Positions 7,999 to 14,275 of a stretch of DNA of 15,442 nt are shown here, in pieces. Location of the stretch: the NCBI GenBank assembly GCA_017860395.1, contig JAGDMC010000010.1:1-15442 (forward strand), read 5' to 3'. The first letter of the stretch is position 1; the number at the start of each line of letters is the position of its first letter. Below the pieces are notes generated by a model. That model worked only from the letters and a program-made list of their open reading frames with translations, had not been told where the DNA came from and did not search any database. The position numbers and the translations under genes were made by a program. The stretch is from Bacteroidota bacterium (GTDB taxonomy: Bacteria; Bacteroidota; Bacteroidia; Bacteroidales; UBA932).

Positions 7999-9324
7999 TT
8001 ATACTCTCTCTATTTTTGCTCCAATTGCGTTAAGCCGTTTGTCTATTTCCTGATATCCTCTGTCAATCTGCTCAATATTCTCAATCACAGATACACCCTT
8101 GGCACTCATTGCAGCAATAAGCAATGCAATACCGGCGCGAATATCCGGAGACACCATTCTTGTTCCCCTAAGGCAAAACTCCCTGTTGTGTCCTATTATT
8201 GTAGCTCTGTGAGGGTCACACAAAATTATCTGTGCACCCATGTCTATCAGTTTATCAACAAAGAAGAGTCTGCTCTCAAACATCTTCTGGTGAATCAGAA
8301 CGGAGCCCTTGGCTTGTACTGCCACTACAAGTAAAACAGATAGCAGGTCTGGAGTAAGCCCGGGCCATGGCGCATCTGCAATTGTCATAATTGAGCCATC
8401 CATAAAACTCTCTATCTCATAATGTTCGTGAGTGGGAATGTAAATATCGTCCCCTCTTCTCTCAACTGTGATTCCAAGTCTGCGAAACTGAGCAGGGATA
8501 ATTCCCAGCTCATCATAAGCGACATTTTTTATAGTAATTTCGCTTCCTGTCATTGCTGCCAGTCCAATAAAGCTGCCAACTTCTATCATATCAGGGAGGA
8601 TTGTATGGTCTGTTCCGCCAAGCTCTTTAACACCCTTAATTATCAATAGATTCGAGCCTATTCCGGAAATTTTTGCTCCCATTCTGTTGAGCATTTTGCA
8701 AAGTTGCTGAAGATATGGCTCACATGCGGCATTGTAAATTGTGGTTGTACCTTCGGCCAGCACGGCTGCCATTACAATATTTGCCGTTCCGGTTACAGAG
8801 GCTTCGTCAAGCAGCATATAACAACCCTTAAGACCTTTGCTTTTCACTTCAAAATATGAACTACCTTGTTCGAAATTTAGCTCAGCCCCAAGTTTTTCAA
8901 AACCAATCAAATGCGTATCCAGCCTCCTTCTTCCTATTTTGTCCCCACCGGGCTTAGGCATATAAGCAAATCCAAAGCGGGCAAGCATCGGCCCTGTGAG
9001 CATGACTGACCCTCTTAATGCGGCAGATTTGCGGCGAAACTCTTCGCTTCTCACAAAATCAAGATTTATGTCCTTTGCACTAAAAGCATAACTTTTGGAG
9101 ATGTTTGAATTGGCAGCGAAAGGTAGCAGTTCTACCTTTACACCCAAATCGACGAGCATCTCAATTAATTTATTTACATCTAAGATATCAGGAACATTGT
9201 GCACCACAACTCTGTCCTGGGTCAGCAATACTGCCGAAAGAATTTGCAGAGCCTCATTTTTAGCGCCCTGCGGAATGAGTTCGCCACAAAGGCGGTGCCC
9301 ACCCTCTACCTTAAATACAGCCAT
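7999..9324 (-). CDS. murA: UDP-N-acetylglucosamine 1-carboxyvinyltransferase, Asp-type active site
   Basis: It transfers enolpyruvate from PEP to UDP-GlcNAc, the first committed step of peptidoglycan synthesis, in the cytosol. The 441-aa protein has the usual length and two-domain layout. Lys22-Asn23 (GAKNEALQ) match the substrate-binding pair of E. coli MurA. The PEP loop reads PGGDKIGRRRLDTH at 125-138. Asp128 (codon at 8943-8941, GAC) replaces the Cys115 that acts as acid and is alkylated by fosfomycin in E. coli. Asp326 (GLTPDLLS) corresponds to the catalytic base region. Its ATG overlaps the DUF4290 stop as TAATG, so translation is probably coupled. The Asp type suggests natural fosfomycin insensitivity of the target. 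Confidence 0.96.
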   Translation of the reverse strand: MAVFKVEGGHRLCGELIPQGAKNEALQILSAVLLTQDRVVVHNVPDILDVNKLIEMLVDLGVKVELLPFAANSNISKSYAFSAKDINLDFVRSEEFRRKSAALRGSVMLTGPMLARFGFAYMPKPGGDKIGRRRLDTHLIGFEKLGAELNFEQGSSYFEVKSKGLKGCYMLLDEASVTGTANIVMAAVLAEGTTTIYNAACEPYLQQLCKMLNRMGAKISGIGSNLLIIKGVKELGGTDHTILPDMIEVGSFIGLAAMTGSEITIKNVAYDELGIIPAQFRRLGITVERRGDDIYIPTHEHYEIESFMDGSIMTIADAPWPGLTPDLLSVLLVVAVQAKGSVLIHQKMFESRLFFVDKLIDMGAQIILCDPHRATIIGHNREFCLRGTRMVSPDIRAGIALLIAAMSAKGVSVIENIEQIDRGYQEIDKRLNAIGAKIERV

Positions 9325-10001
9325 TATTTTCTTTTGTTTTTGATGTTTTTACTTTTGAACTTTGAGCGTTCCCTAAAAGCATTCTGATCTCTGTGGCCGG
9401 CGCCAACCTGATCCCTGTAGCCGTTCACCTCCCTGTGCGTACTCTGCTCTCTTGGAACAGTTGTATCCAGGTGTATATCATCCGGCACCACAATCCGTCC
9501 TCCTGAAAGTTTGTAGATATCCTTGAAAATTGTCTCCTCAATAACCGACTCCTTATTCCATATAAGATATTGCTGACGCATATAGTTTGCCAGTATCCGG
9601 ATCATATTTGTTTTCGTCTCTCCTTCAGGTTTGTCCGCCACCATATCAAGCATATTCTGAATATTCCTTCCATAGTGGGCCGCTTTGAGAGGGTTTGTTT
9701 CCAAAGGGATTGGATTCGGTTTAGTAGAGAATGTATCCTTTGTGGGAATAGGATATGGAGAATCTATATCAATATCAAAATCAGATATTATCTGAACGTG
9801 ATCCCATAACTTATGCTTGAAATCATTAATATCCCTGAGCGATGGATTGAGAACACCCATTGTAGTAAGGACTGCCCGTATCTGCTCATTTCGCTTCTCC
9901 CTGTCCTCAATATTCCTGACATAATTAATCATCTTCTGAACATGCCTTCCGTATTCGGGCATAATCAGCTTACTTCTTTGTGTATTATAATCCATTTTCA
10001 T
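9324..10001 (-). CDS. DUF4290 family protein, Bacteroidota-specific, function unknown
   Basis: A 225-aa soluble protein. The N-terminal part (DYNTQRSKLIMPEYGRHVQK, residues 4-23) matches the DUF4290 signature as I recall it. The core is mostly helical, with a second NPLKAAHYGRNIQNMLDMV element (103-121) that echoes the first YGRHVQKMI, which suggests an internal duplication. The last 40 residues are basic and low-complexity, with repeats of the type RDQ and RE (HREVNGYRDQ, HRDQNAFRER), and end in KSKNIKNKRK, possibly a nucleic-acid or ribosome contact. ATG codons at 10001 and 9995 are both possible starts; family members I remember begin nearer the second. It overlaps murA by one base, so a link to cell-wall synthesis is plausible but unproven. 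Confidence 0.82.
   Translation of the reverse strand: MKMDYNTQRSKLIMPEYGRHVQKMINYVRNIEDREKRNEQIRAVLTTMGVLNPSLRDINDFKHKLWDHVQIISDFDIDIDSPYPIPTKDTFSTKPNPIPLETNPLKAAHYGRNIQNMLDMVADKPEGETKTNMIRILANYMRQQYLIWNKESVIEETIFKDIYKLSGGRIVVPDDIHLDTTVPREQSTHREVNGYRDQVGAGHRDQNAFRERSKFKSKNIKNKRK
9384..9423. repeat. Short 24-bp-period repeat in the DUF4290 tail
   Basis: CTGATCTCTGTGGCCG (9384-9399) and CTGATCCCTGTAGCCG (9408-9423) differ at two positions and are 24 bp, or eight codons, apart. They encode the repeated arginine-aspartate-glutamine units of the basic tail. This suggests growth of the tail by replication slippage. Confidence 0.6.
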
Positions 10002-10124
10002 TTATTATTAATCAATTCAATTATCGCGACATCAATTGTCCGATATCTTTATCCGCACTTTATCCTCTTTCACAAATATTTCATTCCCAAAATGCGCTTT
10101 CAATTTCAACCTACCCGCAAAAAC

Positions 10125-10595
10125 CTATCCCAGTTTGTTAACCGAAGACAAATCTACATAAATTTTTGCACCAAGTTCTTCCAGAAAAAGAGCAACACCT
10201 TTTTCATCTACTCTAAGCACCTCACCTTTCTGTTTTTCAAACGCTCCCGCAATAATTTCAACCTTGTCGCCGCTAGTTAAAATATCATGATTTTCTGCAA
10301 GTTTCAAAAACTGACGAATCGCATCAATTTCCACCTGACGCACCTTTGCCGGTTTCCCAAGATAAAACACAGTTCTCGAAACACCATAAATAGTATTCAA
10401 CGAGTATAGCTGATGCTCCGGGCATTGAACAAAAACGTACGATTTAAAAAGAGGCATCTCAACTACCTTGATTCTGTCCGACCATCTCCTCTTTGTCTTG
10501 TGAAGCGGCAAAAAGACTTCTACCCCCTCACTCTCCAACCTTGCCGCAACCTGCTTCTCCGCTCTAGCTGCAGTATATAGAACATACCAGCACAT
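10125..10595 (-). CDS. UpxY-type specialised NusG paralogue (transcription elongation/antitermination factor)
   Basis: It should bind RNA polymerase and promote elongation through a particular transcript. The 156-aa protein starts with CWYVLYTAARAEKQVAARL, the first strand and helix of an NGN domain. FLPLHKTKRRWSDR (28-41) and PLFKSYVFV (48-56) follow, which are diagnostic of UpxY-like paralogues rather than housekeeping NusG. A KOW segment, SGDKVEIIAGAFEKQKGEV, lies at 108-126. Known UpxY proteins sit first in capsule operons and act on the leader of their own operon. Here no glycan cluster follows: downstream are DUF4290, murA, ftsK and lolA. A promoter at 10719-10748 gives a leader of about 117 nt. 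The start is fixed by the family pattern; the partner transcript is inferred. Confidence 0.87.
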   Translation of the reverse strand: MCWYVLYTAARAEKQVAARLESEGVEVFLPLHKTKRRWSDRIKVVEMPLFKSYVFVQCPEHQLYSLNTIYGVSRTVFYLGKPAKVRQVEIDAIRQFLKLAENHDILTSGDKVEIIAGAFEKQKGEVLRVDEKGVALFLEELGAKIYVDLSSVNKLG

Positions 10596-10607
10596 AACCC
10601 CTGAAAT

Positions 10608-10703
10608 TCAAAAATATTCAACAAAAAAATTACAACCCGGAACCGTAAAAAGCCTCTCACAATCGCCCTCTGTTTCAAAGCAATATCCACTCATATTACT
10701 CAT
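10608..10703 (-). CDS. Possible 31-codon leader ORF upstream of the NusG-like gene
   Basis: ATG at 10703, TGA at 10610-10608; the product begins MSNMSGYCFE and ends CNFFVEYF, with three Cys (8, 15, 24). The ATG is about 9 nt after the predicted transcription start (about 10712), and the stop is 12 nt before the NusG-like ATG, in the same frame. I know no homologue. It may be a regulatory leader peptide or chance. It is too short to judge by composition. Confidence 0.3.
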   Translation of the reverse strand: MSNMSGYCFETEGDCERLFTVPGCNFFVEYF

Positions 10704-10718
10704 TTCCGATTCCCCATA

Positions 10719-10748
10719 CAAAGATAATTTATTTCCCGCCAAACCAAA
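10719..10748 (-). promoter_or_regulatory. Promoter of the NusG-like gene (TTTG-N18-TATCTTTG)
   Basis: On the minus strand TTTG (10748-10745) is followed after 18 nt by TATCTTTG (10726-10719), a full match to the Bacteroidota -33/-7 consensus. The start should be near 10712. This gives a leader of about 117 nt before the NusG-like ATG. Confidence 0.75.
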
Positions 10749-10776
10749 CCTTTGAAAGTAACTATTCAAAAAAGAG

Positions 10777-10806
10777 AACTAAAGCGAAGCCAGTCAACTA
10801 AAGCGA
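10777..10806. repeat. 11-bp direct repeat around the dehydrogenase stop codon
   Basis: AACTAAAGCGA occurs at 10777-10787 and again at 10796-10806. The second copy contains the stop codon of the dehydrogenase. It looks like a small local duplication; no element or target site is recognised. Confidence 0.5.
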
Positions 10807-12090
10807 CCAGTATTTGAATTCCTTAGACAATGAACGGTAAATACCTCTGACGTCTACCAAAAGTCCGCCAGGCATAAGCAATTTACGAAATTCATCTGCA
10901 GAAAGGCCGACATACTCTTTATGCGAAACGGCCACAATAACAGCATGATACAAACCAACAGGTTCCTTTTGAATTTGAATATTGTACTCTTCCAGTACCT
11001 CATGAGCATCTGCCTTTGGGTCAATGACATCCACATCAATATTGTAGGAAACCAACTCATTCACAATATCCGATACCTTAGAGTTTCTTATGTCAGAAAC
11101 ATTTTCCTTATAAGTCACTCCCATTACCAAAACGCGAAGATTTTCAAGGCTCGCTTTACCCCCTGCCAAAATCCTCTTAACAGTTTGTTTGGCAATGTAT
11201 CCTCCCATCGAGTCATTCACAAACCGGCCCGAAGCCACCATTTGTGTGTGATACTTTAATTCAGCCGCTTTGTGGACAAGGTAATACGGGTCAACACCTA
11301 TGCAGTGACCTCCAACCAAACCCGGACTGAACTTCATGAAATTCCATTTTGTTCCGGCGGCATTAAGCACATCATAAGTATTGATATTCATCCGATTAAA
11401 CAGAATTGAAAGCTCATTCATGAGTGCAATGTTCACATCGCGCTGAGTATTTTCAATAATCTTAGCTGCCTCAGCCACTTTCATTGCCGGGGCACGGTGA
11501 ACACCGGCCTTTACAACCAACTCATATGTTTTTGCAATTTCTTCAAGCGATTCGTCATCACAACCCGAAACAATCTTAATTGTATTTTGCAAAGAGTGCT
11601 CCAAATCTCCCGGGTTAATCCTTTCCGGAGAATAACCCACTTTAAAATCGGGACCACACTTTAGCCCGCTCATCTGCTCAAGAAGCGGAACACACTCTTC
11701 TTCTGTGCAACCGGGATATACTGTAGATTCATATACTACGTAATCTCCTTTTTTAAGATACTTACCTACACTTTTAGTCGCGGTCAGCAATGGCTTCAAA
11801 TCCGGTTTGTTATATTTGTCAACCGGAGTCGGCACTGCAATGATAATGAATTTAGCGCCCTTAAGTTCAGCAGGATTAGTAGTAAAGCTGATTTTTCTGT
11901 CGAGGAATGAGTCAGATCCCAACTCACCATTCGGGTCCTCTCCCCGCCATAACTTCGCCACATGCCCCTCATTCACATCCACTCCAATAACATCAACCTT
12001 TTTTGCAAATTCGAGTGCCAAAGGCAGACCCACATATCCAAGTCCTACTACGGCAACTTTTTCCTTACCAGAAACAATCTCTTTATACAT
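10798..12090 (-). CDS. Nucleotide-sugar 6-dehydrogenase, WbpO/TviB type (UDP-GlcNAc or UDP-GalNAc to uronate)
   Basis: It oxidises C6 of a UDP-N-acetylhexosamine to the uronic acid with 2 NAD+, supplying an acidic sugar for surface polysaccharide. I start it at the ATG at 12090, giving 430 aa, because MYKEIVSGKEKVAVVG is the family start; the frame also extends to an ATG at 12183. NAD-binding GLGYVG is at 16-21. SPERINPGD (154-162) is the signature I associate with WbpO/TviB rather than UDP-glucose dehydrogenases. The catalytic Cys263 lies in GGHCIGVDPYYL (260-271). The C-terminal UDP-binding domain includes GVTYKENVSDIRNSK (324-338). It has its own promoter at 12205-12234. No glycosyltransferase or epimerase gene is near it, so it stands alone. 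Confidence 0.9.
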   Translation of the reverse strand: MYKEIVSGKEKVAVVGLGYVGLPLALEFAKKVDVIGVDVNEGHVAKLWRGEDPNGELGSDSFLDRKISFTTNPAELKGAKFIIIAVPTPVDKYNKPDLKPLLTATKSVGKYLKKGDYVVYESTVYPGCTEEECVPLLEQMSGLKCGPDFKVGYSPERINPGDLEHSLQNTIKIVSGCDDESLEEIAKTYELVVKAGVHRAPAMKVAEAAKIIENTQRDVNIALMNELSILFNRMNINTYDVLNAAGTKWNFMKFSPGLVGGHCIGVDPYYLVHKAAELKYHTQMVASGRFVNDSMGGYIAKQTVKRILAGGKASLENLRVLVMGVTYKENVSDIRNSKVSDIVNELVSYNIDVDVIDPKADAHEVLEEYNIQIQKEPVGLYHAVIVAVSHKEYVGLSADEFRKLLMPGGLLVDVRGIYRSLSKEFKYWSL

Positions 12091-12154
12091 AATACACTTA
12101 TTATTAGCGATCAGACAAACCTCAAAAAATTTTAATAAAAAACAGGCTTTCGAT

Positions 12155-12164
12155 AAAAAAAAAA
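12155..12164. repeat. Ten-base adenine tract in the dehydrogenase leader
   Basis: Ten consecutive A lie between the predicted transcription start (about 12198) and the chosen start codon (12090). They fall inside the in-frame upstream extension that begins with an ATG at 12183. If that extension were translated, slippage here would change the frame. Confidence 0.6.
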
Positions 12165-12204
12165 TAATAAATATCAATGCCAAAGTTTTTACAAAAACAC
12201 TTTA

Positions 12205-12234
12205 CAAAGATAATTTCTATAAATGACAAAACAA
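12205..12234 (-). promoter_or_regulatory. Promoter of the nucleotide-sugar dehydrogenase (TTG-N19-TATCTTTG)
   Basis: On the minus strand TTG (12234-12232) precedes TATCTTTG (12212-12205) by 19 nt, matching the Bacteroidota consensus. The start should be near 12198, giving a leader of about 108 nt to the ATG at 12090. Confidence 0.7.
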
Positions 12235-12330
12235 TTTTTAGAAATCAGTAATTTTTCTTCCAGCCTTTTAATTAACAATTTTTTCTACATAATTAAATAT
12301 CCGCAGGAATCAACCAAGATGTTTATTGCA

Positions 12331-12359
12331 CAAAAAAAGACACCCATCAGGATGTCTTT
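12331..12359 (-). terminator. Intrinsic terminator of rplU-rpmA
   Basis: In the minus-strand transcript AAAGACATCC (12359-12350) pairs with GGGTGTCTTT (12345-12336) over 10 bp with one G-U, around a UGAU loop. The U-run continues through 12332. It lies about 25 nt after the rpmA stop and separates the ribosomal operon from the dehydrogenase. Confidence 0.85.
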
Positions 12360-12384
12360 CTTTAACTTTTAAAATCTTGTATTG

Positions 12385-12654
12385 TTATGCCTCGGCAATT
12401 ACCTTTGGCAGGATTGATACATAAGATTTGTTGTCAGCTTTCTTTTTGAAGAATACTACACCGTCAATAAGAGCATAAAGTGTGTGGTCTCTACCGATAC
12501 CTACATTTTCGCCCGGATTATGAACGGTTCCTCTCTGGCGTACCAGAATATTTCCGGCTTTAGCGTACTGACTGCCGAATAATTTAACGCCTAATCGTTT
12601 ACTGTGTGATTCGCGGCCGTTCTTAGAACTACCGACACCTTTTTTATGAGCCAT
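12385..12654 (-). CDS. rpmA: Large-subunit ribosomal protein bL27
   Basis: An 89-aa protein of the 50S subunit whose N-terminal tail reaches the peptidyl-transferase centre. [16 protein letters not shown] is the standard start, without the cleavable extension seen in Firmicutes. [21 protein letters not shown] (22-42) and [12 protein letters not shown] (54-65) are conserved bL27 segments. It follows rplU after 28 nt in the usual rplU-rpmA order, and a terminator stands behind it. Confidence 0.98.
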   Translation of the reverse strand: MAHKKGVGSSKNGRESHSKRLGVKLFGSQYAKAGNILVRQRGTVHNPGENVGIGRDHTLYALIDGVVFFKKKADNKSYVSILPKVIAEA

Positions 12655-12682
12655 AATCTAAAAATTTTCCTTTATTAAATAA

Positions 12683-12991
12683 TTAAGCAATCTCCTCTAT
12701 TTTGATCTGAGTCAAAAACTGACGGTGACCATTTTTCTTTGAATAACCTTTACGGCGTTTCATTTTAAAAACAATAACCTTTTTACCTTTAAGGTGCTCA
12801 AGAACAGTAGCTTTAACAACTGAACCCTCAACATAAGGAGAACCAACCTTCACAGCACCTTCGTTGTCAATAAGAAGAACCTTATTAAAAACAATAGATG
12901 CACCTTCTTCTGCGTGGAGACGGTTTACAAAAATTTTGTTATCCTTCTCTACTTTAAATTGCTGTCCTGCAATATCTACAATTGCGTACAT
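12683..12991 (-). CDS. rplU: Large-subunit ribosomal protein bL21
   Basis: A 102-aa 23S rRNA-binding protein of the 50S subunit, close to the 103 aa of E. coli. I start at 12991 because MYAIVDIAGQQFKVEK is the universal bL21 N-terminus; a further in-frame ATG at 13021 would add ten residues (MQLIIIKNYF) unlike the family. KMKRRKGYSKKNGHRQFLT (86-104 from the longer start, about 76-94 here) is the C-terminal rRNA-contact signature. It heads the rplU-rpmA operon with a leader of about 90 nt. Confidence 0.97.
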   Translation of the reverse strand: MYAIVDIAGQQFKVEKDNKIFVNRLHAEEGASIVFNKVLLIDNEGAVKVGSPYVEGSVVKATVLEHLKGKKVIVFKMKRRKGYSKKNGHRQFLTQIKIEEIA

Positions 12992-13088
12992 AAAATAATT
13001 TTTTATTATTATTAACTGCAAGCGGTTACTACATTAAGCAACTCTTATTCAATAGCTTGACAATCTTAGTGTTTACTTTTTGGGTTGG

Positions 13089-13120
13089 CAAATATAAGTT
13101 ATTCTTTTTTATTATCCAAA
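13089..13120 (-). promoter_or_regulatory. Promoter of rplU-rpmA (TTTG-N20-TATATTTG)
   Basis: On the minus strand TTTG (13120-13117) is followed after 20 nt by TATATTTG (13096-13089), fitting the Bacteroidota consensus. The start should be near 13082. Confidence 0.7.
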
Positions 13121-13127
13121 ACTTATT

Positions 13128-13135
13128 TAAATTTG
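13128..13135 (+). promoter_or_regulatory. -7 element of the ATPase gene, possibly giving a leaderless mRNA
   Basis: TAAATTTG matches TAnnTTTG exactly and ends 5 nt before the ATG at 13141. With the final G at about -7, transcription would start at or within a base or two of that ATG. No TTG lies at the normal -33 distance, so the call is tentative. Confidence 0.5.
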
Positions 13136-13140
13136 TACTA

Positions 13141-14268
13141 ATGGATTCACCGTTTATATATAACAACTTTGTAACAGGGCCTGACTTCATTTCCAGGCAA
13201 CATGAACTATCGATGCTCACATCAATGATAAAGGAGCGTCGCAACATTTTGATATACGAACCTGCAAAAAGCGGAAAACAATCAATTGTTCAGCAGTCTT
13301 TTCAAAAACTCCGTCAGGATGCGCAAAAGTATAAAGTATGCGAAATAAACCTGTTTAACATCAGAACAGAAGAGGCACTTTTCCAAAAATATTTCATAGG
13401 TCTGATAAATTGCTTTTCATCCTCTTCACAGGAGGCCGGGAAACTAAAGGAAGAATTTAGTCAGATAGCAGGAGAAGGGCTTGTATTGGATGAAAATGGT
13501 AGATATACTGACAATCCGGAGATGCGCGGACATTTTGCAAAAGAGCTCACTGTATTCGGCGATAAACTTGCAGAAAGAAATAATATACTACTTATAACGT
13601 ATATAGAAGAGTTTCAGGAGGTCCTTCATTTCGCCGATCCGGATGACACTCTTAAGCTGCTTGAAAGTTTGTGGGGAAAAGAGATATTGCACAACAATAC
13701 AGCATTCATAATATCCGGTTCATTTGTAAATGCAATGAAGGAGATATTTGAAGAGAAGAGATACTTTTACCGGATGGCCGACAGAATAAAACTGGACAAA
13801 ATAGAAGAAAGAGGTTTTACAGAATACATAATAAGAAGTTTTTTAAAAGCGGGCAGAGTGGTATCTAAAGAACTGGCCACGCATATTTACAAACTCACTG
13901 ACGGGCACCCCTGGTACACTCAGCAACTTGCCGATATTGCTTTTGGCCTCACACGCGGCTATCTTACCGAAGCAATTATTAATCAGGCCTTTGATCTACT
14001 AATTGAACTTCACTCATACCGATTCCGCCTAATAACCAGCCGGCTAAGCCTTTTTCAGCTTAATCTGCTAAAAGCAATTCTGGATAATGTGGAAAAACTT
14101 AGTTCAAGTGAAATACTCAGCAAATACAACCTTCAGTCTTCGGCAAACGTAAACAGGCTTAAAGACGCGGTTCAGAAAAAAGAGATAGTTGTGTTTAACA
14201 AAGGCAAGGGAGAGTTCCTTGACCCGCTTTTCTGTACATGGATGCGGGAAATATATTTTGCAGAATAG
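13141..14268 (+). CDS. Archaeal-type AAA/STAND ATPase with degenerate Walker motifs, role unknown
   Basis: I start at 13141, giving 375 aa, because MDSPFIYNNFVTGPDFISR matches the usual family opening; the frame upstream (from 13057) is Phe-rich and lies in the promoter region. The layout follows the archaeal ATPase family: FISRQHEL (16-23), a P-loop region, SGSFVNAMKEIF (192-203) and DGHPWYTQQLAD (254-265). A C-terminal winged-helix-like part (about 300-375) follows, with LFQLNLLKAIL and ending near FLDPLFCTWMRE. The P-loop reads YEPAKSGKQS (39-48): Glu stands at the first glycine position and Gln47 replaces Ser/Thr after Gly-Lys. Walker B is ITYIEEFQ (152-159) instead of the usual Asp-Glu. 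It is 7 nt upstream of ubiX. Family fairly sure, function unknown. Confidence 0.8.
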   Translation: MDSPFIYNNFVTGPDFISRQHELSMLTSMIKERRNILIYEPAKSGKQSIVQQSFQKLRQDAQKYKVCEINLFNIRTEEALFQKYFIGLINCFSSSSQEAGKLKEEFSQIAGEGLVLDENGRYTDNPEMRGHFAKELTVFGDKLAERNNILLITYIEEFQEVLHFADPDDTLKLLESLWGKEILHNNTAFIISGSFVNAMKEIFEEKRYFYRMADRIKLDKIEERGFTEYIIRSFLKAGRVVSKELATHIYKLTDGHPWYTQQLADIAFGLTRGYLTEAIINQAFDLLIELHSYRFRLITSRLSLFQLNLLKAILDNVEKLSSSEILSKYNLQSSANVNRLKDAVQKKEIVVFNKGKGEFLDPLFCTWMREIYFAE

Positions 14269-14275
14269 TATCCAG

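Noticed and set aside
10002..10124. Separate promoter for DUF4290 (an AATATTTG-like sequence near 10072-10079)
   Set aside because: It misses the first T of TAnnTTTG and has no convincing -33 partner, so I did not list it.
9813..10280. 155-codon plus-strand ORF across the DUF4290 start and the end of the NusG-like gene
   Set aside because: It overlaps two supported genes on the opposite strand, has a biased Ile/Phe/His composition and no recognisable motif.
10656..10667. Partial resemblance to the RfaH ops element in the NusG-like leader (GGCGATTGTGAG on the minus strand)
   Set aside because: Only about seven of ten fixed positions match, and UpxY-type factors are not known to use the enterobacterial ops sequence.
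13029..13247. 72-codon minus-strand ORF between rplU and the ATPase
   Set aside because: It covers the divergent promoter region and the start of the ATPase gene, and shows no protein family features.
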